This document shows positions 1-10,497 of a stretch of 64,000 nt of DNA, piece after piece. Source of the stretch: Salipiger mangrovisoli (lineage in GTDB: Bacteria; Pseudomonadota; Alphaproteobacteria; Rhodobacterales; Rhodobacteraceae). The notes beneath the pieces are model-generated. The model was given only the letters and a program-made list of their open reading frames with translations, was not told the DNA's origin and did not search any database. The stretch lies in the NCBI RefSeq assembly GCF_015223355.1, contig NZ_JADFFK010000006.1, positions 214,119 to 278,118 on the forward strand. Reading direction: 5' to 3'. The stretch's first letter is position 1. Each line of letters opens with the position of its first letter. Made by a program: the position numbers and the translations under genes.

Positions 1-355
1 TGGCCGCGTTGTGCGCTTCGCTGGCCGATATCACCAAGGTGATCTCCTGCACGCCGGTCGCCAGTGCATCTGTGGCCCCGCGCTGGTTAAGCGCGAGCGC
101 GATGCCGTGGGCGCCCGGATGGCGGCTCACTCCGGCGATCACTTCGCGCACGTCGGCGAAGCGGGGCACCTTGTCCGCCGGCAGGAACGAGCCGACCTCG
201 AAATACCGAACGCCTGCAGCCGCCTCGCGGTCCACCCATTCGAGCTTCTTCGGCGTCGAGGGCCAGCGCGCGGTCATCTGCAGCCCGTCGCGCAGGCCGA
301 CCTCGCGGATGGCGAGCTGCGACGCGGGGTAGGCGCTCAGCACGTCGGCGCTCAT
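1..355 (-). CDS. HMG-CoA lyase-like enzyme, partial
   Basis: This is the N-terminal part of a pyruvate-carboxyltransferase/HMG-CoA lyase-fold protein whose remainder lies left of the window. The visible 118 residues include IREVGLRDGLQ near the start, a hallmark of HMG-CoA lyases in which R and D bind substrate and metal. They also include VISASEAHN, close to the family VSASE.HN motif. The family cleaves hydroxymethylglutaryl-CoA or related 3-hydroxy-acyl-CoAs to acetyl-CoA and a keto acid. The start codon overlaps the stop of the upstream CoA-transferase (ATGA), so the two are translationally coupled and probably act in sequence, with activation first and cleavage second. The exact substrate is not determinable. 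Confidence 0.85.
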   Translation of the reverse strand, partial: MSADVLSAYPASQLAIREVGLRDGLQMTARWPSTPKKLEWVDREAAAGVRYFEVGSFLPADKVPRFADVREVIAGVSRHPGAHGIALALNQRGATDALATGVQEITLVISASEAHNAA

Positions 356-1491
356 CGGGCGGCCTCCAGCGCGCCGAGGATCTCGGCGTTGTGCTGGCCG
401 ATGCCCGGCACGTCGACCGAGCGTGACACCACCGGCGCGCCGTCGATCTGCACCGGCAGCGATGGCGCGCGGAAATCCTTCCGGTCGGCGTACTGCGAGG
501 TGAAGAGCCCGCCGGGGCGGTTCACATGCGGGTCGTCGTACATCTCGGCCGGGCGCGAGACCGGGGCGAAGAGCAGGTCGTTCTCCTCCATGATCCGAAC
601 CATTTCGGCGAAGGGCCGGGCGGCGATCTTCGCGGCGACCTGCGGCAGCGTCCAGTCGCGCGCGGCGATCTGGTCGGGGCGGTTCTGCAGCCGCGGATCG
701 TCGAACAGATGCTCGAGCCCGAGCCCCTTGCACAGTTTCTCCCATTGCCCGTCGGTGGCGGCGCCGACGAAGATCTGCCGCCCGTCCGAGGTGGGAAACA
801 GGTCGTAGACGGGCCAGGAGAACACCCGCTCGGGCAGCGGCGGCGCCTCGGTGCCCTCGATGTCGAACTGCACCATGTGCTGGGCGACGAGCAGCAGGCA
901 GTTTTCGAAGAGTCCGGCGCGCACGGCGCTGCCGCTGCCGGTCTTGCCGCGCTGGATCAGTGCCGCCAGCACGCCATAGGCGGTGAAAAGCCCGCCCATG
1001 ATGTCGTTGGCCGAAGAGCCGATGCGCAGCGGCCGGCCGGTCGGGCCGGTCATGTAGGCCATGCCCGTCATCATCTGCACCACCTCGTCCATCGCGGCGC
1101 GGTGCTCGTAGGGGCCCTTGAGGAACCCCTTGCACGAGGCGACGATCAGCGAGGGGCAGGCGGCGCGCAGCTGGTCGGGCGCAAGGCCCATCCTGGCGAG
1201 GGTTTCGTCGCGGAAGTTCTCGACGAAGACATCCGCCGTGGCGATGAGCCCGTGCAGCCGGGCAAGGTCGGCGGGGTCCTTCACGTCGAGGGTGACCGAC
1301 TTCTTGCCGCGGTTGAACGTCGGGAAGAAGCCCGCGCCCATGCCGGTCAGGTTGCGCGTCTTGTCGCCCTGCGGCGGCTCGACCTTGATCACCTCGGCGC
1401 CGAGGAAGCCGAGGAACATGCCGGTCGAGGGGCCCATGACCATGTGGCTCATCTCGACCACACGTATCCCGTCGAGGGGTTTCTCGGTCAT
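352..1491 (-). CDS. CaiB/BaiF family III CoA-transferase
   Basis: A 379-residue protein, normal for a family III CoA-transferase, which moves CoA between carboxylic acids. The N-terminus (LDGIRVVEMSHMVMGPSTGM) and the following FLGAEVIKVEPP are typical of the family. At the usual catalytic-Asp segment the sequence reads GLFENCLLLV, with Glu where formyl-CoA transferase has Asp, as in other family members. I chose the ATG at 1491 because GGGAGGAGAG lies just upstream. An in-frame ATG exists 42 codons earlier but would run into the divergent LysR gene. It is coupled to the HMG-CoA lyase-like gene and is probably controlled by that LysR protein. Confidence 0.88.
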   Translation of the reverse strand: MTEKPLDGIRVVEMSHMVMGPSTGMFLGFLGAEVIKVEPPQGDKTRNLTGMGAGFFPTFNRGKKSVTLDVKDPADLARLHGLIATADVFVENFRDETLARMGLAPDQLRAACPSLIVASCKGFLKGPYEHRAAMDEVVQMMTGMAYMTGPTGRPLRIGSSANDIMGGLFTAYGVLAALIQRGKTGSGSAVRAGLFENCLLLVAQHMVQFDIEGTEAPPLPERVFSWPVYDLFPTSDGRQIFVGAATDGQWEKLCKGLGLEHLFDDPRLQNRPDQIAARDWTLPQVAAKIAARPFAEMVRIMEENDLLFAPVSRPAEMYDDPHVNRPGGLFTSQYADRKDFRAPSLPVQIDGAPVVSRSVDVPGIGQHNAEILGALEAAR

Positions 1492-1544
1492 CGCGCTCTC
1501 CTCCCAGAACTGCTCGCAGGAAATGTATGTCAGGGTGGCTCCCG

Positions 1545-1566
1545 TCGGAAAATTATATTGTTCCGA
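1545..1566. promoter_or_regulatory. Inverted repeat in LysR/CoA-transferase divergent promoter
   Basis: TCGGAA, ten A+T-rich bases, then TTCCGA form a perfect 6+6 inverted repeat. It lies between the CoA-transferase gene (minus) and the LysR gene (plus), 42 bases before the LysR start. The position and form suit a LysR-type binding site that serves both promoters. The assignment is inferred from position. Confidence 0.45.
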
Positions 1567-1607
1567 AAGATGCCTTCTGAAATACAGAACGCAGGGCGGA
1601 GGCATCC

Positions 1608-2540
1608 ATGGATTCAAGACAGCTTCGGTACTTCGTGGCGGTGTGCGATTTCCGCAACCTTTCGCACGCGGCGGACCATTGCCACGTCGCCGCCTCGGCG
1701 ATCTCGCAGCATGTTGCGGCGCTTGAGGCGGAGCTCGGCACGCCGCTCTTCACCCGCCGCCCGCGCGGCATGGAGCCTACCGCGGCGGGGCTGAAGCTCG
1801 AGACCCATGCGCGCGCCATCCTCGCGGCCTTCGAGACCGCGGCCGAGGATGTGCGCACCGGGCAGGCCGAGGTCTCCGGCGCGATCAGCATCGGCATGCC
1901 CTTCTCGGTGATCTCGGTGATCGGCGGTCCGCTCATGCGCCGGGTGATGGGCGAGATGCCGCGGGTGAAGCTGCTGCTGCGCGAGGTGCTTTCGGGCGTC
2001 GGCTTCCAGGCGGTGCAGCGGGGCGAGATCGAGGCCGGGCTGATCTTCAACCCTCCGGTCGACAGCCAGACCGAGCGCATCGCGCTGCTCGAGGAGGAGG
2101 TCTTCTGCATCGGGCACCCGGACATCCTCGGGGTCTCCTCCGATCCGATCCGGCTGAAGGACATCGCCGAACTGCCGCTGGCGATCCTGCAGAGCGGCTA
2201 CCTGTCACGGGCGCTGAACGACCGTCCGGCGGAGTTCGCCTTCCTCGAGGCCTCGGCGCGGATCCAGCTGGCCTCGGTGGCGGCGACGCTCGGCGCGATG
2301 AAGGAGGGGCTGGCCTGCACGCTGGCACCCAAGGTACTCGTCAGCGACGATCTCGCGGCGGGCCGGCTGGTGGCGCGGCCGATCCGCGACCCGAGCCCGC
2401 GCCGCACGCTCTACTGGGTGGTGCCGCTCGACGCCCGCCCGACCCCCCTGCGCGAGATCATGTTCGAGACCATCCGTGGCCAGATCGTCGCCTCGGTCAC
2501 CGAGGGGCGCTGGCTCGGGGCGCAGCTGATCACGGACTGA
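1608..2540 (+). CDS. LysR-family transcriptional regulator
   Basis: A 310-residue LysR-type regulator. It has an N-terminal winged helix-turn-helix (DSRQLRYFVAVCDFRNLSHA through QHVAALEAELGTPLFTRRP, about residues 2-55) and a C-terminal substrate-binding domain that senses an effector. It is transcribed away from the CoA-transferase/HMG-CoA lyase-like pair, the classical LysR arrangement, so those genes are its likely targets. The effector is unknown. Length and domain order are complete. Confidence 0.92.
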   Translation: MDSRQLRYFVAVCDFRNLSHAADHCHVAASAISQHVAALEAELGTPLFTRRPRGMEPTAAGLKLETHARAILAAFETAAEDVRTGQAEVSGAISIGMPFSVISVIGGPLMRRVMGEMPRVKLLLREVLSGVGFQAVQRGEIEAGLIFNPPVDSQTERIALLEEEVFCIGHPDILGVSSDPIRLKDIAELPLAILQSGYLSRALNDRPAEFAFLEASARIQLASVAATLGAMKEGLACTLAPKVLVSDDLAAGRLVARPIRDPSPRRTLYWVVPLDARPTPLREIMFETIRGQIVASVTEGRWLGAQLITD

Positions 2541-2651
2541 ATGCGCAGGCGGCGGTCCGCCCGCTGCGGCCGGCGCGTGTGATCCACTGGCGAAGGCGCT
2601 TGTGCGCGGCGTGCGGCTGGCCTAGGTCTGGGCCAGCAACTGGACCCGGTC

Positions 2652-2957
2652 ATGCTCCGCAGGATACTTGCCGTCACGCTCGTGCTGGCGCACCTCTTTC
2701 TGATCTTCCCCTCGACCCCCGCTCAGGCGGCGTCCGGGGGTTGCGCGGGCTCCATCACCGCCCTCGACGTCTGCGAGATGCCGCTCGGCTTCGGCGCGCA
2801 GCAACTGCCCGGCGGGAAATGCACCAGCTGCGTCCTGCTGCCCGAGGCGTCGCTTCCGGCGCTCGAGCTGCCGGTGTCCGGCGACCTCCTGCCCAACGAC
2901 AGCGCCGCCGTGCGTGGCAGCGAGCCGCTGCCGCTCAAGCCCCCGCCAAGATCCTGA
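2652..2957 (+). CDS. Small secreted cysteine-containing protein, unknown
   Basis: A 101-residue ORF with a clear Sec signal peptide: MLRRILAVTLVLAHLFLIFP followed by STPAQA, with cleavage likely after AQA near residue 26. The mature part has four Cys residues, including a CTSC pair, and a Pro-rich tail, which suggests a metal- or disulfide-binding envelope protein. No family was recognised. It precedes the DoxX gene on the same strand by 83 bases. The ribosome binding site is weak, which lowers confidence. The hydrophobic leader argues against a chance ORF. Confidence 0.5.
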   Translation: MLRRILAVTLVLAHLFLIFPSTPAQAASGGCAGSITALDVCEMPLGFGAQQLPGGKCTSCVLLPEASLPALELPVSGDLLPNDSAAVRGSEPLPLKPPPRS

Positions 2958-3040
2958 TCCCCTGAACCTTTCGACGCGGCGCGTGGCGCCGCACCCCCAT
3001 TCAGGGCGCAGCATCGCTGCGTCATCAGGAAAGATCCGAC

Positions 3041-3505
3041 ATGACACAGACGTCTCTTGATCCCCGGCAGACGCCGGACCAATCCCTTATATTCCCGAAA
3101 CTCGCCCCGCTCTACGCGGCGCTCTCGCCGCTGGCGGTGACATGGCTGCGGGTGATCTGCGGCCTCGCGCTCATGGTGCATGGCTGGCCGAAAATCACCA
3201 ACCCGCTCGGCGCGACCGGCATGGTCGAAGGCATGGGCTTCCACCCCGGCTGGCTCTGGTCCGTGGCGCTCTCGGTCACCGAGTTCGGCGGCGGGCTGCT
3301 GCTGGTGCTGGGCCTGCTGACCCGGCTCGCGGCGGCGGGCACGACGGTGGTGCTGCTGGTCACCGTCTACTTCCACTGGATCCTGAAGGAGCAGGGCTAC
3401 TCCGGTGCCGAGCTGTCGCTGATCTGGTCGGCGGTCACCTTCTTCTTTGTGGCGCATGGCGGCGGGCGGCTGTCGCTCGACGCGCGCTTGGGCAAGCAGC
3501 TCTGA
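3041..3505 (+). CDS. DoxX family membrane protein
   Basis: A 154-residue polytopic membrane protein with four predicted helices, beginning in WLRVICGLALMVHGWPK near residue 35 and ending in FFFVAHGGGRLS. The GLALMVHGWPKI and GGGLLLVLGLLTRLAA stretches are typical DoxX/DoxD signatures. DoxX proteins are associated with quinone or thiosulfate redox and oxidative stress, but the biochemical role of most members is unknown. AGGAAAG precedes the start. It sits between a small secreted protein and a Tat-exported glyoxalase-fold protein, which suggests a shared envelope function. Confidence 0.85.
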   Translation: MTQTSLDPRQTPDQSLIFPKLAPLYAALSPLAVTWLRVICGLALMVHGWPKITNPLGATGMVEGMGFHPGWLWSVALSVTEFGGGLLLVLGLLTRLAAAGTTVVLLVTVYFHWILKEQGYSGAELSLIWSAVTFFFVAHGGGRLSLDARLGKQL

Positions 3506-3555
3506 AAGGGAGAGCGGGCGGCCGGACCTCCGGCTGCCCGCAGCAGGAGACAGAG

Positions 3556-4425
3556 ATGAACAGACGGTCCTTTTTCGGCACGGCCATGGCGGCCTCGGCG
3601 CTTGGCCTGCCCGGCCTCGGCGGCGCGGAAACCTTGCGCAACACCCTGCCGCGCGCGGCGCCGATCCATGTCGGGGCGGTGGGCCTCCGGGCGCGCGACG
3701 CCGAGCGGCTGGCGGCCTGGTACGTGCAGACCCTCGGCCTGCGCGAGATCGACAGGGCGGGCAGCACGATCCGGCTCGGCGCGGAGGCGCCGCTGCTCAG
3801 CATCACCGAGATCGCGGGCCTGCGGCGCGCGGGCGCGCGCGAAGCCGGGCTCTACCACACCGCCTTCCTGCTGCCGACGCGCGCCGACCTCGGGCGCTGG
3901 GTGCTGCAGGCGGTGGAGCGCGACCTCGGCGTCGACGGGGCGGCGGACCACCTTGTCAGCGAGGCGATCTACATGACCGACCCCGAGGGCAACGGGGTGG
4001 AGCTCTACGCGGACCGGCCGCAGCAGGACTGGCGCTGGACCGACGGCAGGGTCGAGATGGCCTCGGTGCCCTTCGACGCGCAGGCCGTGGTGGCGGCCGC
4101 TGGCACGGCCCCCGCGCGCTGGACCGGCGCGCCCGCGGGCACGATGATCGGCCACGTGCACCTCAAGGTGGGCAATGCTTCCGCCGCCGCGAGCTGGTGG
4201 CAGGAGCGGCTCGGCTTCGACGAGGTGCGGCGGCGCGACGGGGCGGTGTTCCTGTCGACCGGGCGCTATCACCACCACGTCGCGGTGAACGAATGGGTCT
4301 CGGCCGGGGCAGGGCGGCGCTCGGCGCAGACAACCGGGCTCGATTTCGTCGAGCTGCGGCGGAGCACCCCGGCGGCCCCGGCGGAATTCACCGACGACTG
4401 GGGCACCGTGATCCGGGTTATCTGA
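3556..4425 (+). CDS. Tat-exported VOC (glyoxalase/dioxygenase) family protein
   Basis: A 289-residue protein. It opens with a twin-arginine-type signal, NRRSFFGTAMAASALGLPGL, where RRSFF is the RR motif. Two vicinal-oxygen-chelate modules follow. The first has HVGAVGLRARDAERLAAWYV near residue 37 and YMTDPEGNGVELY near residue 140. The second has IGHVHLKVGNASAAASWWQE near residue 198. This resembles CatE-type catechol dioxygenase/glyoxalase proteins. Export is unusual for this fold. AGGAGA precedes ATG 3556. The substrate is unknown. The gene is 50 bases downstream of the DoxX gene and converges on hpaR. Confidence 0.8.
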   Translation: MNRRSFFGTAMAASALGLPGLGGAETLRNTLPRAAPIHVGAVGLRARDAERLAAWYVQTLGLREIDRAGSTIRLGAEAPLLSITEIAGLRRAGAREAGLYHTAFLLPTRADLGRWVLQAVERDLGVDGAADHLVSEAIYMTDPEGNGVELYADRPQQDWRWTDGRVEMASVPFDAQAVVAAAGTAPARWTGAPAGTMIGHVHLKVGNASAAASWWQERLGFDEVRRRDGAVFLSTGRYHHHVAVNEWVSAGAGRRSAQTTGLDFVELRRSTPAAPAEFTDDWGTVIRVI

Positions 4426-4494
4426 CTTTTTCCATTGCGGCGGGCGGGTTGGCCCTGCCTGCCGCACGCCCGACCCTGCGCCAGGCGAGGCCGG

Positions 4495-4947
4495 TCATTC
4501 GGCCCGCGGCTGGAGCGCGGCGCAGATTTCCTCGAGATCGTCGAGCAGCTTCTCGATCCGCCGCGCGCCGATCTCGGCCTCGAGCCGGGCGTAGATCCCG
4601 GCGCTCTCCGGCGCGACCGCGGTCACCAGCGCCGCGCCGGCATCGGTCAGGCTGATCTGCTGGCGCCGGCCGTCGTTCGGGTCTCGGGTCATCGCCACGA
4701 AGCCGCGCTCGTCGAGCCCGCGCAGGATGCGCGTCAGCGACTGCGGCAGCAACGCCGCCCCTTCCGAGAGAGTCGACGCATCGGTCGTGCCGCGCTCGTC
4801 AAGCACCCGGATGACCCGCCATTGCTGCTCGGTCACGCCATGGGCGCCCAGCATCGGGCGGAATCGCTCCATCACCAGTTCCCGCGTGCGCAGCAGCGAC
4901 ATGGGCAGGCTGCGCCGCGTTTCGGCGAGGTCTTTTCTTTCGGTCAC
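4495..4947 (-). CDS. hpaR: HpaR-like MarR-family repressor of homoprotocatechuate operon
   Basis: A 150-residue MarR-family winged-helix regulator of the HpaR subgroup. Recognisable parts are RRSLPMSLLRTRELVMERFR, GVTEQQWRVIRVLDE and RDPNDGRRQQISLTDAG (the wing). HpaR represses the meta-cleavage genes until an aromatic such as 4-hydroxyphenylacetate or homoprotocatechuate binds. The start is GTG at 4947, preceded by GGAGG seven bases upstream. The gene is divergent from hpaF, and a perfect palindrome lies in the shared promoter, which supports autoregulation and control of the operon. Confidence 0.88.
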   Translation of the reverse strand: MTERKDLAETRRSLPMSLLRTRELVMERFRPMLGAHGVTEQQWRVIRVLDERGTTDASTLSEGAALLPQSLTRILRGLDERGFVAMTRDPNDGRRQQISLTDAGAALVTAVAPESAGIYARLEAEIGARRIEKLLDDLEEICAALQPRAE

Positions 4948-5011
4948 GGGAGGCCCTCCAAGGTGGATTTACTTCACATGTTTAATATCTGATTGACAAG
5001 CAATTCATTAA

Positions 5012-5023
5012 TTAACATGTTAA
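5012..5023. promoter_or_regulatory. Palindromic operator for HpaR in hpaR-hpaF promoter
   Basis: TTAACATGTTAA is a perfect 12-base palindrome located 18 bases before the hpaF start. A related partial copy (ACATGTTTAA, 4976-4985) lies nearer hpaR. MarR-type dimers bind such symmetric A+T-rich sites. A TTGACA at 4993-4998 could be a -35 element, with the palindrome overlapping the promoter. HpaR is the obvious candidate binder, by inference. Confidence 0.6.
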
Positions 5024-5041
5024 ACGATATGGAGGAGAGCC

Positions 5042-5431
5042 ATGCCGCATCTGCGACTTGAATACTCGCCCGGGCTCGAGCGCCGCGCCGATCTCGGCGC
5101 GCTCTGCGACAGCCTGCACCGGGCGATGATGGAGACCGGGATCTTTCCGCTGGCGGGTATCCGCATCCGCGCCTTCCGGGCGGATCACTGGATCGTCGCG
5201 GACGGGCTGCCCGAGAATGATTTCGCCGCGCTCACCCTCATGGTGGGGGCGGGGCGGCCGCGGCAGCTGCTGGCCAGGGCAGGGGCCGCGATCATGGCCG
5301 CCGCCGAGGCCGCGCTGGCCGGACCGCTCGCCAGCCCGCATTTCGCGCTGTCGCTGGAGATCCGCGAGATCGACCCCGAGCTCAGCTGGAAGAACACCCC
5401 CATTCACGCCCGCCTGTCGGGCAAGGCCTGA
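5042..5431 (+). CDS. hpaF: 5-carboxymethyl-2-hydroxymuconate isomerase
   Basis: A 129-residue member of the CHMI/tautomerase superfamily. It isomerises 5-carboxymethyl-2-hydroxymuconate to the oxo form in homoprotocatechuate degradation. As in the superfamily, Pro2 (MPHLRLEYS) is the expected catalytic base after removal of Met1. FRADHWIVADG and LTLMVGAGRP match the family, and the C-terminus (EIREIDPELSWKNTPIH) is highly characteristic. GGAGGAGAG precedes the ATG. It is the first gene of the hpa operon, 14 bases before hpaE. Confidence 0.92.
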   Translation: MPHLRLEYSPGLERRADLGALCDSLHRAMMETGIFPLAGIRIRAFRADHWIVADGLPENDFAALTLMVGAGRPRQLLARAGAAIMAAAEAALAGPLASPHFALSLEIREIDPELSWKNTPIHARLSGKA

Positions 5432-5445
5432 GGAAGGATGAGCCG

Positions 5446-6957
<1,512 letters not shown>

Positions 6958-6992
6958 GGAGGCCGCGACCGACGTTCGAGGGAGGAGACACC

Positions 6993-7973
<981 letters not shown>

Positions 7974-8005
7974 GCGCGCGGGTCCGTGAAAGACAGGAGC
8001 TAGAG

Positions 8006-8887
8006 ATGACACGTTCCATTCCGGCCCGCATCGCGGCCTTCCGCGCACAGGGCGCCGACCGCTTTGGCCTTGTCACCGAAGAGGGCATCGTCGATCTGAC
8101 GCCGCAGTTCGAGGGCCGGTTCCGCGGGCTCAAACAGGTGATCGAGGCGGGCGCTCTGGAAACGGTGATCGCCGCCGGTGCGGGCTGCCGCGCCACCCAC
8201 AAGACCGAGGAGGTCGAGTTCCTGATCCCCCTCGCCAATCCCGAGAAGCTGATCTGCGTCGGCGTGAACTTCCCCGACCGCAACGCCGAGTACAAGGACG
8301 GGCAGGAGGCACCGCCGCACCCCTCGCTCTTCATCCGCTTCCCGCGCAGCTTCACCGGGCACGGGCGCGCGCTGCTGCGCCCGCCGGAAAGCCCGCAGCT
8401 CGACTACGAGGGCGAGATCGCCATCGTCATCGGCAAGGCGGGCCGACGGATCCCGCGCGAGGAGGCCTACGGGCATATCGCCGCGATCACCCTCTGCAAC
8501 GAGGGCACGATCCGCGACTGGGTGCGCCACGCCAAGTTCAACGTGACGCAAGGAAAGAACTGGGACGGCTCGGGCTCCATCGGCCCCTGGCTCGTTCCCT
8601 TCCGCGAGGCGGGGCAGCTCGATGACATCGCGCTCGAGACGCGGGTCAACGGCGAGGTGCGGCAGAGCGACCGCACCGGCCGGATGATCTTCGATTTCCG
8701 CGAGATCATCCGCTACGTTTCGACCTTCTGCACGCTGGTGCCGGGAGACATCCTCGTCTGCGGCACGCCCACCGGCGCGGGCGCGCGCTTCGATCCGCCG
8801 CGCTGGCTGGTGCCCGGCGACGTCATCGAGGTCGAGGCCGAGGGCATCGGCATCCTGCGCAACACCGTGGCGGACGAGCCATGCTGA
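8006..8887 (+). CDS. Fumarylacetoacetate hydrolase-fold enzyme, HpaG-type
   Basis: A 293-residue FAH-family protein. IPLANPEKLICVGVNFPDRN near residue 73, ESPQLDYEGEIAIVIGKAGR (metal-binding Glu residues) and CNEGTIRDW are FAH-fold motifs. In this operon it should decarboxylate 5-oxo-pent-3-ene-1,2,5-tricarboxylate and/or isomerise 2-hydroxyhepta-2,4-dienedioate. The enterobacterial HpaG is a two-domain fusion of about 430 residues, while this is a single domain. One catalytic domain must therefore suffice, or a second copy lies elsewhere. AGGAG precedes ATG 8006. It overlaps hpaH by 7 bases. Confidence 0.85.
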   Translation: MTRSIPARIAAFRAQGADRFGLVTEEGIVDLTPQFEGRFRGLKQVIEAGALETVIAAGAGCRATHKTEEVEFLIPLANPEKLICVGVNFPDRNAEYKDGQEAPPHPSLFIRFPRSFTGHGRALLRPPESPQLDYEGEIAIVIGKAGRRIPREEAYGHIAAITLCNEGTIRDWVRHAKFNVTQGKNWDGSGSIGPWLVPFREAGQLDDIALETRVNGEVRQSDRTGRMIFDFREIIRYVSTFCTLVPGDILVCGTPTGAGARFDPPRWLVPGDVIEVEAEGIGILRNTVADEPC

Positions 8888-9681
8888 GCGCGGAGGAGAT
8901 CGAGCGCGCCGCGGCTGACCTGCTGGAGGCCGAGCGCGCGCGGCGGCAGATCGGCCTTCTGTCGCTGCGCCACCCGGGCATCACGCTCGATGACGCCTAT
9001 GCCATCCAGACCGCGCAGATCGCGCGCAAGCTGGCCGAGGGCCGGCGCGTGCTCGGCTGGAAGATCGGCCTCACCTCGAAGGCGATGCAGGCGGCGCTGG
9101 GGATCGACACGCCCGATTCCGGCATCCTCTACGACGACATGGACTTCCAGAACGGCGGCGTCGTCCCGGCGGGCAGGTTCATCCAGCCGCGCATCGAGGC
9201 GGAGATCGCCTTCATCATGAAGGCGCCGCTGTCGGGGGACGCGACGCGCGAGCAGGTTCTGGCGGCGACCGGGGCGGTGGCCCCGGCGCTCGAGATCCTC
9301 GACACCCGCATCCTGCGCAGCGACCCCGCGACCGGGCAGTCGCGGCGGATCTTCGACACGGTGGCCGACAATGCTGCCAATGCCGGGATCGTGCTGGGCG
9401 CCGAGCGTCACGCGCCCGAAAGCCTTGATCTGCGCTGGGTCGGTGCCATCGTGACCCGCGACGCCGAGGTGGTGGCGACCGGGCTCGGCGCGGCGGTGCT
9501 GAACGATCCGGTGACCAGCCTCGTCTGGCTGGCGCGGCGCATGGGCCAATACGGCCAGCGGATCGAGGCGGGGCAGGTGGTTCTCTCGGGCTCGTTCATC
9601 GGCCCGGTGGAATGCCCGCCAGGAACGGAAATCCACGCGGACTTCGGCAGCTTCGGCGCGGTCTCGCTGTCCTTCGAATAG
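8881..9681 (+). CDS. hpaH: 2-oxo-hept-4-ene-1,7-dioate hydratase
   Basis: A 266-residue member of the HpaH/MhpD hydratase family, which shares the FAH fold. It adds water to 2-oxohept-4-enedioate to give the aldolase substrate. Family signatures are LDDAYAIQTAQIARKLAEGR, VLGWKIGLTSKAMQ near residue 56 and IQPRIEAEIAFIMK near residue 102 with metal-binding Glu residues. The end is typical (SGSFIGPVECPPG then DFGSFGAVSLSF). It starts inside the preceding gene, so translation is coupled. It sits directly before the aldolase, in pathway order. Confidence 0.92.
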   Translation: MLSAEEIERAAADLLEAERARRQIGLLSLRHPGITLDDAYAIQTAQIARKLAEGRRVLGWKIGLTSKAMQAALGIDTPDSGILYDDMDFQNGGVVPAGRFIQPRIEAEIAFIMKAPLSGDATREQVLAATGAVAPALEILDTRILRSDPATGQSRRIFDTVADNAANAGIVLGAERHAPESLDLRWVGAIVTRDAEVVATGLGAAVLNDPVTSLVWLARRMGQYGQRIEAGQVVLSGSFIGPVECPPGTEIHADFGSFGAVSLSFE

Positions 9682-9689
9682 AGAGTGCC

Positions 9690-10454
9690 ATGGACATCAC
9701 GGAAAACCATTTCAAGCGTCGCCTGAGCTCGGGCGAGACCCAGATCGGGCTCTGGATGGCGCTCGGCGACGCCTCGGCGGCCGAGCTCTGCGCGCATGCC
9801 GGGTTCGACTGGCTGGTGATCGACGGCGAGCACGGGCCGAACGGGCTGCGCGACGTGCTGGCGCAGCTGCGGGCGGTGGGCTCGACCACCCATCCCGTGG
9901 TGCGGGTGCGCGACGACAACCGCGCCGGGATCAAGCAGATGCTGGACCTCGGCGCGCAGACCATCCTCATCCCGATGATCGAGAGCGCGGCGCAGGCACG
10001 CGAGGCGGTGCGCTCGGTGCTCTACCCGCCCGAGGGGGTGCGCGGCATCGGCGCGGCCCTCGCGCGCGCCTCGGCCTACGGCCATGTCCCGGGCTATCTC
10101 GAGGCGGCGAACGAGCAGGTGTGCCTGCTGCTGCAGGTGGAAAGCCGGGCCGGGCTCGCCGCGCTCGACGAGATCCTCGCGGTGCCGGGCGTCGACGGGG
10201 TCTTCGTCGGTCCCGCCGACCTTGCCGCCGACATGGGCCATCTCGGTCGCCCCGGCGCGCCCGAGGTGCAGCAGGCGGTGCGCGATGCGCTCGCCCGGAT
10301 CCGCGCGGCGGGCAGGGCGGCGGGCATCCTCACCTCGGACCAGCGCCTGGCGAAGGGCTATCTCGAGGACGGGGTCGATTTCCTCGCCGTCGGCAGCGAC
10401 GTCGGCGTGCTGAGCGCGGGGCTGCGGTCGCTGCTCGGCCAGTTCCGCGGCTGA
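9690..10454 (+). CDS. hpaI: 4-hydroxy-2-oxoheptanedioate aldolase (HpcH/HpaI)
   Basis: A 254-residue class II pyruvate aldolase that splits 4-hydroxy-2-oxoheptanedioate into pyruvate and succinate semialdehyde, ending the hpa pathway. Family motifs are QIGLWMALGDASAAELCA, WLVIDGEHGPNGL, VLLLQVES-type Glu (metal ligand) and FVGPADLAADMG with the second ligand Asp. The start at ATG 9690 follows hpaH by 8 bases. The product succinate semialdehyde could be oxidised by a GabD-like enzyme such as the one at 37.5-39 kb. Confidence 0.93.
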   Translation: MDITENHFKRRLSSGETQIGLWMALGDASAAELCAHAGFDWLVIDGEHGPNGLRDVLAQLRAVGSTTHPVVRVRDDNRAGIKQMLDLGAQTILIPMIESAAQAREAVRSVLYPPEGVRGIGAALARASAYGHVPGYLEAANEQVCLLLQVESRAGLAALDEILAVPGVDGVFVGPADLAADMGHLGRPGAPEVQQAVRDALARIRAAGRAAGILTSDQRLAKGYLEDGVDFLAVGSDVGVLSAGLRSLLGQFRG

Positions 10455-10497
10455 TCCGCCATCCGCACCCGCACATCGCGCCTGGAGGAGGGCCGCA

